Source of the DNA: Pempheris klunzingeri
Lineage: Eukaryota; Chordata; Actinopteri; Acropomatiformes; Pempheridae
DNA: 64,000 bases
NCBI RefSeq assembly: GCF_042242105.1
Contig: NC_092029.1
Coordinates: 9,727,885-9,791,884, forward strand
Reading direction: 5' to 3'
A program made the translations under genes and the position numbers. Under the pieces are notes generated by a model. That model had not been told where the DNA came from. It was given only the letters and a program-made list of their open reading frames with translations, and ran no database searches. Numbering within the stretch: the stretch's first letter is position 1; the number at the start of each line of letters is the position of its first letter. Shown here in pieces: positions 39,920-50,403 of this stretch.

Positions 39920-40105
39920 AGACAGCAGACAGACAATCTGGTGAACATAGTGGAGCATTTAGCATTTAAAGAGAAAGATATTTTCTCCAGGAATTGGTGG
40001 AGACCAAAACAGAGCTGAAAGTAAATTGGACTTATATTTGTCAACTAGCCAGACACAAGACTGTGAATGAATACTAATGTTGCTCCGTGTCTGCTGGATG
40101 CAGCT
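39920..40105. repeat. Second copy of the 12.5-kb dispersed repeat
   Basis: It shares ACAGACAA, GTGAACA, TGGAGCATTTAGCA, AGATATTTTCTCC-like sequence and CTAATGTTGCTCC...CTGCTGGAT in the same order and strand as 12490-12605. This copy has about 85 bp of extra middle sequence that the other lacks. The repeat status follows directly from the comparison. Confidence 0.65.
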
Positions 40106-42283
40106 GTTTATGTTTAGAGCTTTATGGGTCAAGTATTAGGTTTTCGGCTGCCCCTAATTCCCCCCAAAATGATTAATGTTGCCCTGATCAGATCACTAAA
40201 AATACCTCTCTAATACACTAAGCACATCTTTTGATAGTGTATGTTTATAAATGAAAGTAAAGCACATTTTGATGGAAATTCGCCCTTGAGGCAATATTGA
40301 GGAAGACTTGATACTGGAGGCAGAACACAGCAGCAGCTGCTGGATGTGACCGAACAGATGGCACAGGTATGATGCTAATTCCCGCACACACACACACACA
40401 CACACAGATACACACAGGATCCACTTGCCTAATGTGATGCATTAGGTATGCATGTCCTGCCTGTCGGTGTAAGATATGAATGAACAAGGATGAGATTTAA
40501 TGGCTGTTTTACATACCCATTATCCTACGTTCTCTCCATCCTCTCCTCCAGCCTTTTCTCCCTCCATCTCCCCTCTCATCGCCTGCTCCATTCAACCCGA
40601 GCTTGTTGTTTGAATGAGAGGAGCGGACCACCCTGGGGAGAAATGGGGGGATCACATTACCCCCAAAAATGTCGAGGGCCTACAAAAGGGCCATGAGACA
40701 TCAGGGTGAGGGAGAGAGGGCGGCAGAGAGAGGGAGAAATAGGAGAGCACATGAAAGAGTGCATTAGTGGGGAGGGGGGGTGGGGAGATTGATTGGGATG
40801 GAGAGATGAGGGAATAGATAAAGAGAGGTAGAGGTGAGAGAAAGGAGGGGTGGAGCAGGGTGAAACACTTATTCTTTGCTATTATAACTGTTATTATACA
40901 CTCGAATGCAGCATTGTGTGTACTTACACCTGCCTACTGCATTTAGAGCTCTTGTTCCTCTCTGTTTTTGTCTGACTGACCTCCATCTCTTCCTCTGTCT
41001 TTAATGTGTAAATATTTTGTATTTAAATGGTATAGTTAGTATAGTTAGCTGAGATTCAGATGATCATAAAAGTTTAAATCAAAACCACAGGGTTGCCAAA
41101 CGTATTTGGGTAGAAGAATTAAAGGAAAATGTTTTATTACCCAAATTATTTGTTTTAAACTTCCATCAGAGTTTACAGACCAACTTTGAGTCCAATCCCG
41201 TTCCCTAAAAATTATGTTTATATATATTTATATACTGTTAATATATGACCAATAGCAAATACATCGAGTAAAAACATAATGACGAACAAATTGTTTTCAT
41301 CAACATACTGAGGAAATGTTTCAAAGTTTCAAAATATACTGACCATATCTGCAAAATGCTGACGGGCACTATTTAATTTGCTTTTCCTACATTATCCACA
41401 CTATAACAAAGCATGAAAAGACATTTTTTATGGCAATGATTATGCACTCATTTGAATGAGCCATCGCTGACTTGAAGCACAAGACATAACATTTGCTTAC
41501 TTTTAGAATAAACCATGATGTTTCCCTAACCTTAACCAAGGTTATTTAGTAGCCCAAACCCCTGAATCCTGCACTTTGTATGCTTTTAGACTTCTTTATT
41601 ATTCTGCTCACCATCCACCAACACTTTCTGCTGCTGACTCGTGTATCTTGCTCCCCTTAAACTTCATTTCCGCATTCCATGATCTCTGCACGTATTTTGG
41701 TGAGCACGATGTTGTCATAATGGATAGAAATGATGGCTACAACTTTGATAATAAAGTCGAATGTCCCTTTAAGTCAGCACTGGCATGAATGTGACTCACG
41801 CGCATTTTTAAATCCTGAAAACCACTAACCACACTGATTTCTATCTAGAGTATCTATTCAAGTTAATGTATACCTGTTGATTCAGCAAGACAGACATATA
41901 TTATTAATGTGTTAACTATCCTGTATGACTCAGCAACATGACTGTGGATGTGAAATAGTAGCTGAAAGGAGGCAGATAACAGCCGGGGGTATATAAGGTA
42001 AAGGCCTTCTTCTCATTATAGTCATAGAGTCAAAAGGTGGTGATTCACACACATAATGTCATAGCATTTTCACACCACTGAATTCACCCCCTTATCTCTC
42101 TCAGATGCAGATCCCTTACAATGACTGCAGTGTCTAAATAACGTCCTTCAGGGGGCGCTGTGAGCCAGTGCTCTGGGATTTATCTGCAGTCGAGCCCTTC
42201 ATATTGCCTTCATTGACATTTAATGATAATTATAACTTGGGTCACACCAGGGGCAGATGCGCACACACACTGGCTCACTAACA

Positions 42284-42477
42284 ACACACACACACACACA
42301 CACACACACTGCCTGGTTAAAAACATGAAGACATTAGCGGTAACTTGATGCTGAGTGAGTATTGATCTACTCTCAGGGGGCTTAGAGAGTGAGAGAACAC
42401 TAGACAGCACTTTATCACAGCACTTGACCATGTAGGCTGGCTGGTGCAAGTGTGTGTGTCATGGTGAAAGTGTGTTT

Positions 42478-42511
<34 letters not shown>

Positions 42512-42512
42512 C
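42284..42512. repeat. CA tract then TG tract pair
   Basis: CA at about 42284-42309 and TG at about 42477-42512 face each other across about 170 bp. Confidence 0.9.
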
Positions 42513-42676
42513 ACGGTGAATGTGTGTGTGTGTTAGAGCGAGGAAGAGGAACCTTTAACAAAACATTTTGTCATGTACAGGTATTTTTAGAAAGCAAGAA
42601 CACGACCAAACTACACATTTCAACCTTCAACTTCATTCAGTGCTAAAAAGCAAACTTCCTCTTCCCTCCTCACCAC

Positions 42677-42755
42677 TTTCCTTCCTTCCTTCCCTCTTTC
42701 CTTTCTTCCCTCCTTCCTTCCTTCCTTCCATCCTTCCTTCCTTCCTTCCTTCCCT
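42677..42755. repeat. (CCTT)n array
   Basis: This is a CTTC/CCTT tetranucleotide repeat with CCC and CAT interruptions. It is followed at 42866-42925 by a mixed TG/TA run. Confidence 0.95.
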
Positions 42756-44894
42756 CAGCATCTCTCCTAATATCCTCCTGTGAGGTCCTGACACATTCAA
42801 TCTGCATCGATAACATTATACAGACCAGACTAGTAGAGTAGTAATCAGACTTGTGTGGGTGAGTGTGTGTATATATATATATATATGTGTGCATGTGTGC
42901 GTGTGTGTGTGTGTGAGTGTGTGTGAAACCAGTAGGGATTTCATGATTATGATTGCTGAGGACACGTGCTGCTCAAATTCTTCAATGATTGCCTCCAAAC
43001 GCAACAGAAAAGCCAAACAAAACAATAAACCCTTCGAGAGAGAGAGAGACAGAGAGAAATGACAACATCATATACTTGGAATCTGTCTCATGAAGATATC
43101 CAGACCACAATAACATGAGCAAAAAGTGACCATAAGGGACGTGAAAACAAGCAGCAGATGGAAAAACAACCACATAAAAGTGCTCATGCTTGTTTCCATG
43201 CGTGTGTTCTCGTATCCATACATCACACTATAGCCACCACACTAATTCAGACTATAATTTTGGTGCTCTCATACAGTATATTGAGCTCATTTTTTTATTA
43301 TATTCCAATAGCATAACAATTTATGCTTGTTTTCACCATTCTGTAACACACCGCTACCCTCTATCCAGTTCTCCATCTTTATTTACGAATCATTCCTCAA
43401 CACCCCACCACACACACACTCTGTCCTCTCCTCAGAAGCCAAGCCAAGTTGGACTACATAGGGGAGCAGTGTTGTCTGTGTCTAACCTTCAGGCAACAGG
43501 CACATATCTCTCTTGTCTGTTGTCCTCTCTTGTGTCTTAACTTGATATGTGCTTACCGTTTTGGCACCAGTTCAGAGCCTTTGATCCAGATTCATTCATT
43601 TTCAGCAGCTTTTTGTTTATGAGTAGCACACTCACATAAAGCACCTACACGCAAACACAAAAACATGCACTCATGTACAGTGTATACACACAAATAGCTT
43701 TGCTGCAACTTTTTGCACATGAAATTAAAATCATAGATGTTAAATGTGATTGATTCTCTTTGTAATGTTTTGGGACGAAACTAATTTCTCACACGGTTAC
43801 AAAAACAATGCCCGGCGCTTTAAAATTCCTCAGATTAATGTGTTTATTTCATCTGATTAGTAGAAAAATGGGCCTTTCAGTAAAATAACATCTGACGTAT
43901 TCTACTCTCTGTCTCTCTCTCTCTCTGGTCAACATCAGATGATTGATCATTCAAAGGGGATTTTGAGAAAAAAAAAAAAAAAGTTGGATACGCTGGTTTG
44001 CCGTCATTCCTTTGAGCTAAAGTAATGGGTTATACAGGAAGAATGATGATTTGTAGAGAGAAAGTAAAATATAAAATGGCAAAGACAAGGCTTTTACTCC
44101 AAAAAAAAAAATCTGAAATCTGACACATCATTGCTCAGTTAGCAGACTTAAGGATCAATTTTAATTTCATGACTATGAACCCTGTATTTAAAAATGACAC
44201 ATTGTTGCCAAGCAGCTAAATGCCCCTACATTACTGATTACAATTTTACAGGATAAATGTGTGAAAACATCTAAATGTCCAACCAAAACTTTATTAAACT
44301 CATGAATGAGTAACCACTTAAGACATGACAGACTTATTAAGTTTGAGATTTATCTTGGGGAATCAGGGAGGAGAAAAAAATATCCCTCAAGATCACATTT
44401 TAGCGAATGTTGTGTCAATCAGTGCCTGATCCCCAACCTTCATTAGCCCTGAGAAAACTGGACTCAGAAACACTCATCATGTAAAACACGGAGAGGAATA
44501 CAAATTGAATGAGAGACACTCCTGTGCCCCTTTCTCCCTCTATTTCCTTTTCCCCCTCAGTATGTTTTCTTCTCTCAATCCTTTTTCTCTTTTAATTTGG
44601 CCCCTCTGTTTGTTTTTCTTCATTCTTTCATTAGTTGAAAAAACATAGCAGGCATTCCAGCTGTAATACCACTGAGATTCAGTATCAGTGCGGGGATTCA
44701 GACTCGTGTGTCAGCGGCGAGCAGAGAGAGAGAGAGAGATGGCAATACACTAGAGACGTTAGGCATTGCCTCATAATGATTCATCCCTGTGCTATGCGTG
44801 CATGTAGGCAGGCGCATCAGCCACACAGGGGCATTATGGGAATACTGGAGATTCCTCATAAAGACATTGAGACCGGCTGAGAGCTGCACTCTTG

Positions 44895-44900
44895 TTTATT
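44895..44900 (-). terminator. Candidate polyA signal for the TRIM gene
   Basis: TTTATT on the plus strand is AATAAA on the minus strand, about 500 nt beyond the TRIM stop codon. Weaker ATTAAA-type signals lie closer. Use is unproven. Confidence 0.3.
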
Positions 44901-45403
44901 TGCTTGCTTTTAGTTTGCTTACACTTTTTCTTTCTTTCTTTCCACATTCACCAAGACAGTAACCAGGAGTCATGTTACTGCACCCTGGACTCCATGCGTG
45001 ATTACTGACAGTCAAACTGACATGAGCATGAAAAACAACTTAAAACACATTTGACTGATTGATATACATTTTGGCTGAGATTAAGGAAAAACTTAAGTCA
45101 CTTTAATTAGTATACGTTTACATTCATATCATACCACATTATGGAATGAAACTTAAAAATGATAAAGAAAAAAACTCCCAACAAAACTTCCAACAGGTAC
45201 ATATATGTGGCCTTGCTACCAACCTGTAAATCATTTCAAACATACAATGAATTATGTTAAACAGATAATCCAACAATTTACAGTTGTACCTCCATAAAGT
45301 TGGGGTACGCACAAGAGCTAAATTAAAATATGAAGACTTTTGTTCATAGGTCACAAAATAAGACTTTTTCTTGTTGTCTGACCTCTGCAGTAACGCAGGA
45401 TGT

Positions 45404-47959
45404 CTATGTGGGTTGTCTTATTCTCACTGACAAATCAGATGGACAGATTTTTGCATTCCATTTAAAATACGGAAAGACAGTTTCTGTGAAAGTGTGTTTG
45501 ATGGTGTGTACAAGCGTTTTCCTATCAAGGTCAAAAAATGATAGCACTCCTTGGTCATAATCTAACTGCACTCTGACCTTTTGAGGAAATGAATCCTCAG
45601 ATACAACTTTCACATAATCACTTGGAGTAAGTTCACGGAGAATGTCAGTGCAAACACACATGTAGATGGCCCAGACCTTTCTAGGATCCAACCTTTGATT
45701 CTTGGTTTTAATGGCCACACCAACAGCCCAATAACCTCCGACTTCCACGTCCCAGCTGTGCTTTCCAGACCTAAAGCCTTCAGAGCCGAGCGCTTCCGAT
45801 CCGCGCAGCCTTTCTGGGTTGTCAGGAAGCGGCTGACACTTGCCATGATATGTTGAAGACGTCATATTTTCTGATATAGTCACAAGTGAGTGGCCAGTGT
45901 TGGGATCTAGAGTTACAGGAGCTTCAGAGAAAAAAGGGGAAACTTTAATAAGATACTGATTAAATTACATGTATATGGGTAGGATTTATGGCAGTACAGT
46001 GTCTGGCTTTGGTGATAAGGTTCATCAGTTATATACACACCTGTGGATTAAAATGTAAAAACATGACAAGGCAGAAACACACTGCTTACTGTATTGGACT
46101 ATACTCTTCATCTTCCTCCAGACTGTGAACAGCAGGTTTCCGATGTGTTTGGCCTCGTCGATCAGAGCTCCTGATAGGGTCTTTGGTTCTGGTAGGTTGC
46201 ACTGGAATCTGAAGGAATATTAAGCAGCCACAGAATAACAGTGAAATGCTTTAAAAGTTGCCGCATTGGCAATTTTTGTTTGCTTTTTTCAGGGTGCAAA
46301 GCAGCAAATTCCTCACATTTTTTTGTATTATGTATTATTCATGGCTGGTATGTGTTCTCTCATATATTTATAATACTGTAAAATGTATCTACACGCATTA
46401 GTTACCTTCCCATATAGTGGTTTGATTTGTTAGTTGCAGAGTCCACCATTCCTACTCTGGATTCAATTGGCGTGCACATGCATAATGGCTTCATGGGAAA
46501 CTAAGAATGAACCCACTGGATGAAATTTGGAATGCAGGAGCCAGAGAATGCACACATTACACATAGTTGGTGTTGCAAAATTAACCCGAGCTGAAACCGT
46601 AAGGATTATAGTTTCAACTTCAATGTTCATTTTAACATGAGGAATAAGCAAGTACGTGTATGTTTCAGTTTTCTAATTTGTGGGAGGTTATCTTCCCCAC
46701 CTTCAATCAAGAGACTTCAAAGCAGCTCCCCTCTCCCCTAAACGTTTTCATGGGATGCATCCAGAACTTTTCCCCACACAGAGGACACAGTAACAGTAAC
46801 AGTAACAAACTACCATCAGTCCTGCTTCCATAATGTTGCTATCCCTTTCAAATGCTGCTGTGCTTTGATAGATAATGCACAGAAGGCAACTCACCGCTCC
46901 ATAGTGGATTTGATATTCTGTCAAAGAAACAGGAAAACACATCAATACTTACAATTTTAGTAAGTGATAAATATTTAGATCAGAATATGAATTAACTCAG
47001 GAAATATGTGAGTACCAGCATAAATGAGATGTCTTCGGCCTTCATTTCACCCTGTATGGTTTGGATTTTGTCTTTGAGCGAAGAGATCTCTCCAGACAAA
47101 TTCACAGTCCTGATGTTCATTGCCTCACTCTTGATTGTCGCCTCTTTCCTCACCGCATCGATCCTCGCGGCCTCCTCCGCTCGCAGGAACTGATAAAGCT
47201 TCTGAAACTCCTGTCTGATTGTCTTCTCAGTCTTCTGTGCCTGGAGCTGAGGAGACACACCTTTTTAATCAAAACACACCTCACACAGCCAACGCATGCC
47301 TCTAGAACCAATGTGTGTGTGTGTGTGTGTGAGACTTACCTTGATGTGACAAGCCATTTTATCACAGGTGAGTTTTTCCCTTTTAAATGACTCCAGTTTG
47401 CTTCTCAAGCGCATCAGTTCAAACCTGACTTGAATCTACAAATAAAGGCTCATTCATTAAATCCATAAACAGTGGATTAGTTACACAATGCATTGCCTGC
47501 TGAGAAAATGATCAAACCCAAAACCTCTTCCACTTGTTTTTAATATGTGCTCACCCTCTGAGAATCTGCTGCTTCATTGACGGGGACGCAGTTGTGTTTC
47601 TTGTGTTTTTTTGCATCCCTGCAAATCACACAGACAAGCTGTTGATCTTCCTGACAGAAGAGCTTGAGCCTCTCATTGTGCAGGCTGCAAATCTCCTTAC
47701 ACCATGAGTTAGCTCTCTGAGTCCTCTCTCTTCTCAAAGTGTCAGACAGGTTCTTCAGCGCCAGATTACGCGGGGGCTGGGCCATTGGAAATATTTCCTT
47801 ACACATGGGGCACGTCTGGAGTCCACTCTGTCTCCACCACTCCTGAAGACAGCGCTTACAGAAACTGTGACCGCACAACAACACAACGGGGTCCATGAAT
47901 ATGTCACAGCACACAGGGCAGGTGCACTCCGCTTCCGGCGAGGCTGCGTTCGAGGCCAT
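45404..47959 (-). CDS. TRIM-family E3 ubiquitin ligase (RING, B-box, coiled coil, PRY-SPRY), 6 exons
   Basis: This is a probable cytosolic RING E3 ligase of the fish zinc-binding protein A33/TRIM35-like class; many relatives act in innate immunity. Exons, in transcript order, are 47959-47555, 47435-47340, 47246-47016, 46917-46895, 46208-46090 and 45921-45404. All are GT-AG and the frame is open, giving 463 aa. The lengths 96, 231 and 23 nt for exons 2-4 are the classic TRIM pattern. The RING has C14, C17, C29, H31, C34, C37, C50 and C53. The B-box 2 has C91, H94, C102, D105, C110, C113, H119 and H122. A coiled coil spans about 125-250. The last exon gives a PRY-SPRY domain with VTLDPNTGHSLVTISENM, LGSEGFRSGKHSWDVEVGGY and VQLDYDQGVLSFFDLDRKT. 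No lesions are seen. An ISRE lies about 50 nt upstream of the ATG. The exact subfamily and any human orthologue are unresolved. Confidence 0.93.
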
Positions 47960-48004
47960 TGTGTTGATTTCTCCTGTGTCTCAGACTCTCAGACTGCCGA
48001 ATTT

Positions 48005-48016
48005 ACTTTCACTTTC
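48005..48016 (-). promoter_or_regulatory. Interferon-stimulated response element upstream of the TRIM gene
   Basis: On the minus strand this reads GAAAGTGAAAGT, a perfect match to the IRF-binding/ISRE core (GAAANNGAAANN), within GGTGAAAGTGAAAGTAAA. It is 46-57 nt upstream of the TRIM start codon and in the right direction for that gene. It predicts induction by interferon through IRF or ISGF3 factors. Confidence 0.7.
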
Positions 48017-48019
48017 ACC

Positions 48020-48850
48020 GACTGACTCCGATTTGCTTCGCCAGGGCTCAGATTCAGAACTTTTAGGTCCAGCTGGCCTCAATAAATACTCATTATTGCC
48101 CAGTTACATAAATACACGCCCTATGTATTAGATTGTCTGTCTTATTTCTCTTTAGAAATAGGCTACAGTAACACGAGCAGCTTCGACACGACCTCCACTA
48201 ACTTCTTCCTGCTAAAGTTTAGCTTTCGATTCCTGGAGCTCTGTTGTGTCCTGCGCAGTTAATCCACATGAATCACATAAAAAAACCCATCTAATATAGC
48301 CAAAGAATGACGAAAGAAATCTCAAATCCAAAAATGGCCTACATTAAGCCAAAAATGTAAACTGTAGTGATCAGAAATAACTATCAGCTGGTGAACAGTA
48401 AGGTACAAATCCAATATAAGCATTATTAAAATACAGACGTGTGCTGTGTGCACAGTATCAGATCTGGAGTGCAGGTAAGTGTATGTGGTTCATTCAAAAT
48501 GGCTTGGTGTTCTTCGCTCAGTGCAGCTCGCTGTCCAGGTGTCCTCCCAGGTATCTGTAATCCGGCACAGTTTCCACATCCTCCCCCTGGATGAAAATAG
48601 GTGTAATGTGTGTATTCTGCCTGCTGCTGCCACCATTAACTCCTTCATCTTGCTAGTGTCAATCCACATAAACCTGTACTACCTCAGGCTGCTGTGGACA
48701 ATGCTGTACCCCATAATAAGGCAACATCAGCATATCGGCTGTGGGCCTGCAGTGTGTCCCTTATAATACTCTTTTCCTTGGACTTCTGTTTTGTTCCAAA
48801 GTAAAAACACAAGTGTATGATGCAGATATTTAGTAAGTATCCCAAAGCTA
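48020..48850. other. TRIM upstream region, no gene recognised
   Basis: No TATA box is evident. A plus-strand open frame at 48479-48766 has no motifs. Confidence 0.4.
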
Positions 48851-48851
48851 A

Positions 48852-49040
48852 AGTTTGCATGTTCTCCTTGTACTTGCGTGGGTTTTCTTCAGCTACTCCA
48901 GCTTCCTCCCACAATCCAAAGACATGCAGGTTAGTTTAAATGGTGACTCTAAATTGCCCATAGGTGTGAGTGTGAGCGTGAATATCTGTCTGTCTCTTTG
49001 TGTCAGCCCTGTGATTGACTGTCCAGGGTGTACCACCCCT
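48852..49040 (+). repeat. Dispersed teleost repeat fragment (TTTGCATGTTCTCC type)
   Basis: GTTTGCATGTTCTCCTTGTA, CAATCCAAAGACATGCAGGT, GGTGACTCTAAATTGCCCAT and TGTCCAGGGTGTACC occur in the order of a very abundant fish repeat. The copy is truncated and noncoding. The class is not assigned here. Confidence 0.75.
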
Positions 49041-49045
49041 CTTGC

Positions 49046-49640
49046 CTTATTAGGGCCCGAGCACCAAGCGGTGCGAGGACCCTATTGAAACTGCGTGGGG
49101 GAAAAATGTGCAAGGGAGGAAACGGGCCAGTACCCAAGAACCAAGAGGTGTACGGACCTCATAGGCCTCGAGCAGGTAGGCCTCGAAAAAATACGTGAAA
49201 TGAAAAAAACCAGGAGACCAGGGGGCCAAAAACATAGTTGAAATGCAAGGAATTCTTATTATTATTATTATTATTATTCTCCTCCTCCTTTTCCCCAATG
49301 AATTGCATTTTGGGGGCCTAAACATGCACGAAAACTCATGAAAGTTTGCAGAAAATTCAGTTGTTTATTGCATTGCCCTGAAAATGCAGGTTTTACTGAA
49401 AACGGTCCATGTCACAGCCATAAAGTGCAGACCAGTGGACATAAGAGAGTCTCCTGAACACGTAGATGTAATCTAAGGTCTATCTGGTGAAATGAGCGCA
49501 AGAGTAGTGTTTCTCTCTCCCTCCTCTGTCATTTTAACATGGCAGTCAATGAGGCGTTCGGTCGGTGCTCCCGTCGCTCCGAGGCTCGTGGGACGTGCTG
49601 CGTGCGTTTCTGTGTGTTGTGAGTCACATGACTGCGTGTC
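49046..49640. repeat. Dispersed teleost repeat beginning TTAGGGCCCGAGCAC
   Basis: TATTAGGGCCCGAGCACCAA is followed by a GGACCCTATTGAAACTGCG motif, an ATT-trinucleotide run (49255-49279), GGGGGCCTAAACATGC, CGAAAACTCATGAAAGTTTG and, farther on, GCAGTCAATGAGGCGTTCGG and GAGGCTCGTGGGACGTGCTG. This matches the layout of a common fish repeat I know by its GGGCCCGAGCAC start. The right boundary is uncertain; related sequence may reach about 50200. Confidence 0.65.
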
Positions 49641-50283
49641 CAAAGACTTAAGCTACATTTTGAGTGATAAACTGTGACTGTGGGTGAAACGGTTCGGCCA
49701 AACCAGCGAGTTAAAGACAAAAGTTTCATGTGATTTTTCCGCTCCTCCACACTCTAGCAATGACGTCACCCACTCTAGCGCGGCCACATACACACTCATG
49801 TAAAATGAGAAAAAGTTTTAAAATGTTTTAAAAGACGACTGTGATGAAGTGGTGAATGGCACAAAGGAGGTAGAGGTATGTGCTGAAAGAGGGAGAGATG
49901 ATGAACGTTTTAAAGCTTCAATGGAGTTTCTAGCTAAAAGCATGAAGGAGCTGTGAGGGCTAGAAGTCGGGTGAAGAAATGGGAATGTTGAAAATTTTTC
50001 ACATTCATTTCTATGAGGAAATAAATAAATCGGACATTTTTAAAGTTTCGGATATGAAAAGCCATAGCAGAGCCACTTCCAGAGCTCTCAGAAACTCCTA
50101 AAGGACTCCTGCAACCATTGACATATACACAAGATATCTTGAGATATCTTGTCTTGAGATATTTCTATGTGATGAACAATACTGGAAAAACTATTTTTCA
50201 AACAAAAACAAGTTTGTAAGTAACCAGAATGTTGGCTGAGGGTGTCACTGATGACCTCAGAGGCTTCCAGAATGTTGAATCGA

Positions 50284-50291
50284 TATAAATA
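50284..50291 (+). promoter_or_regulatory. TATA box of the 431-aa ORF gene
   Basis: This is a perfect TATAAATA, 113 nt upstream of the ORF's ATG, which predicts a transcription start at about 50312-50322 and a 5' UTR of 80-95 nt. A strong TATA box correctly spaced before a long ORF argues for a real, regulated promoter. Confidence 0.6.
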
Positions 50292-50403
50292 GAGACGGAA
50301 CCCAAACTGAGCTGAGGGAGATAGACAGAGAGAGATACACGTTTACCACACATCCGAGACACACCACCGTGGTGTGCCTGCGGGTCTCACCTGGGGAGAG
50401 ATC

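Larger units (their letters stand above)
32271..44890. other. Large intergenic region, no gene recognised
   Basis: No exon could be supported. The longest open frames cross TG/CA arrays or have ordinary composition with no motif. The contents are numerous microsatellites, a suspected low-quality patch (34240-34670), a dispersed repeat copy (39920-40105) and purine-rich stretches (40700-40860). Confidence 0.55.
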
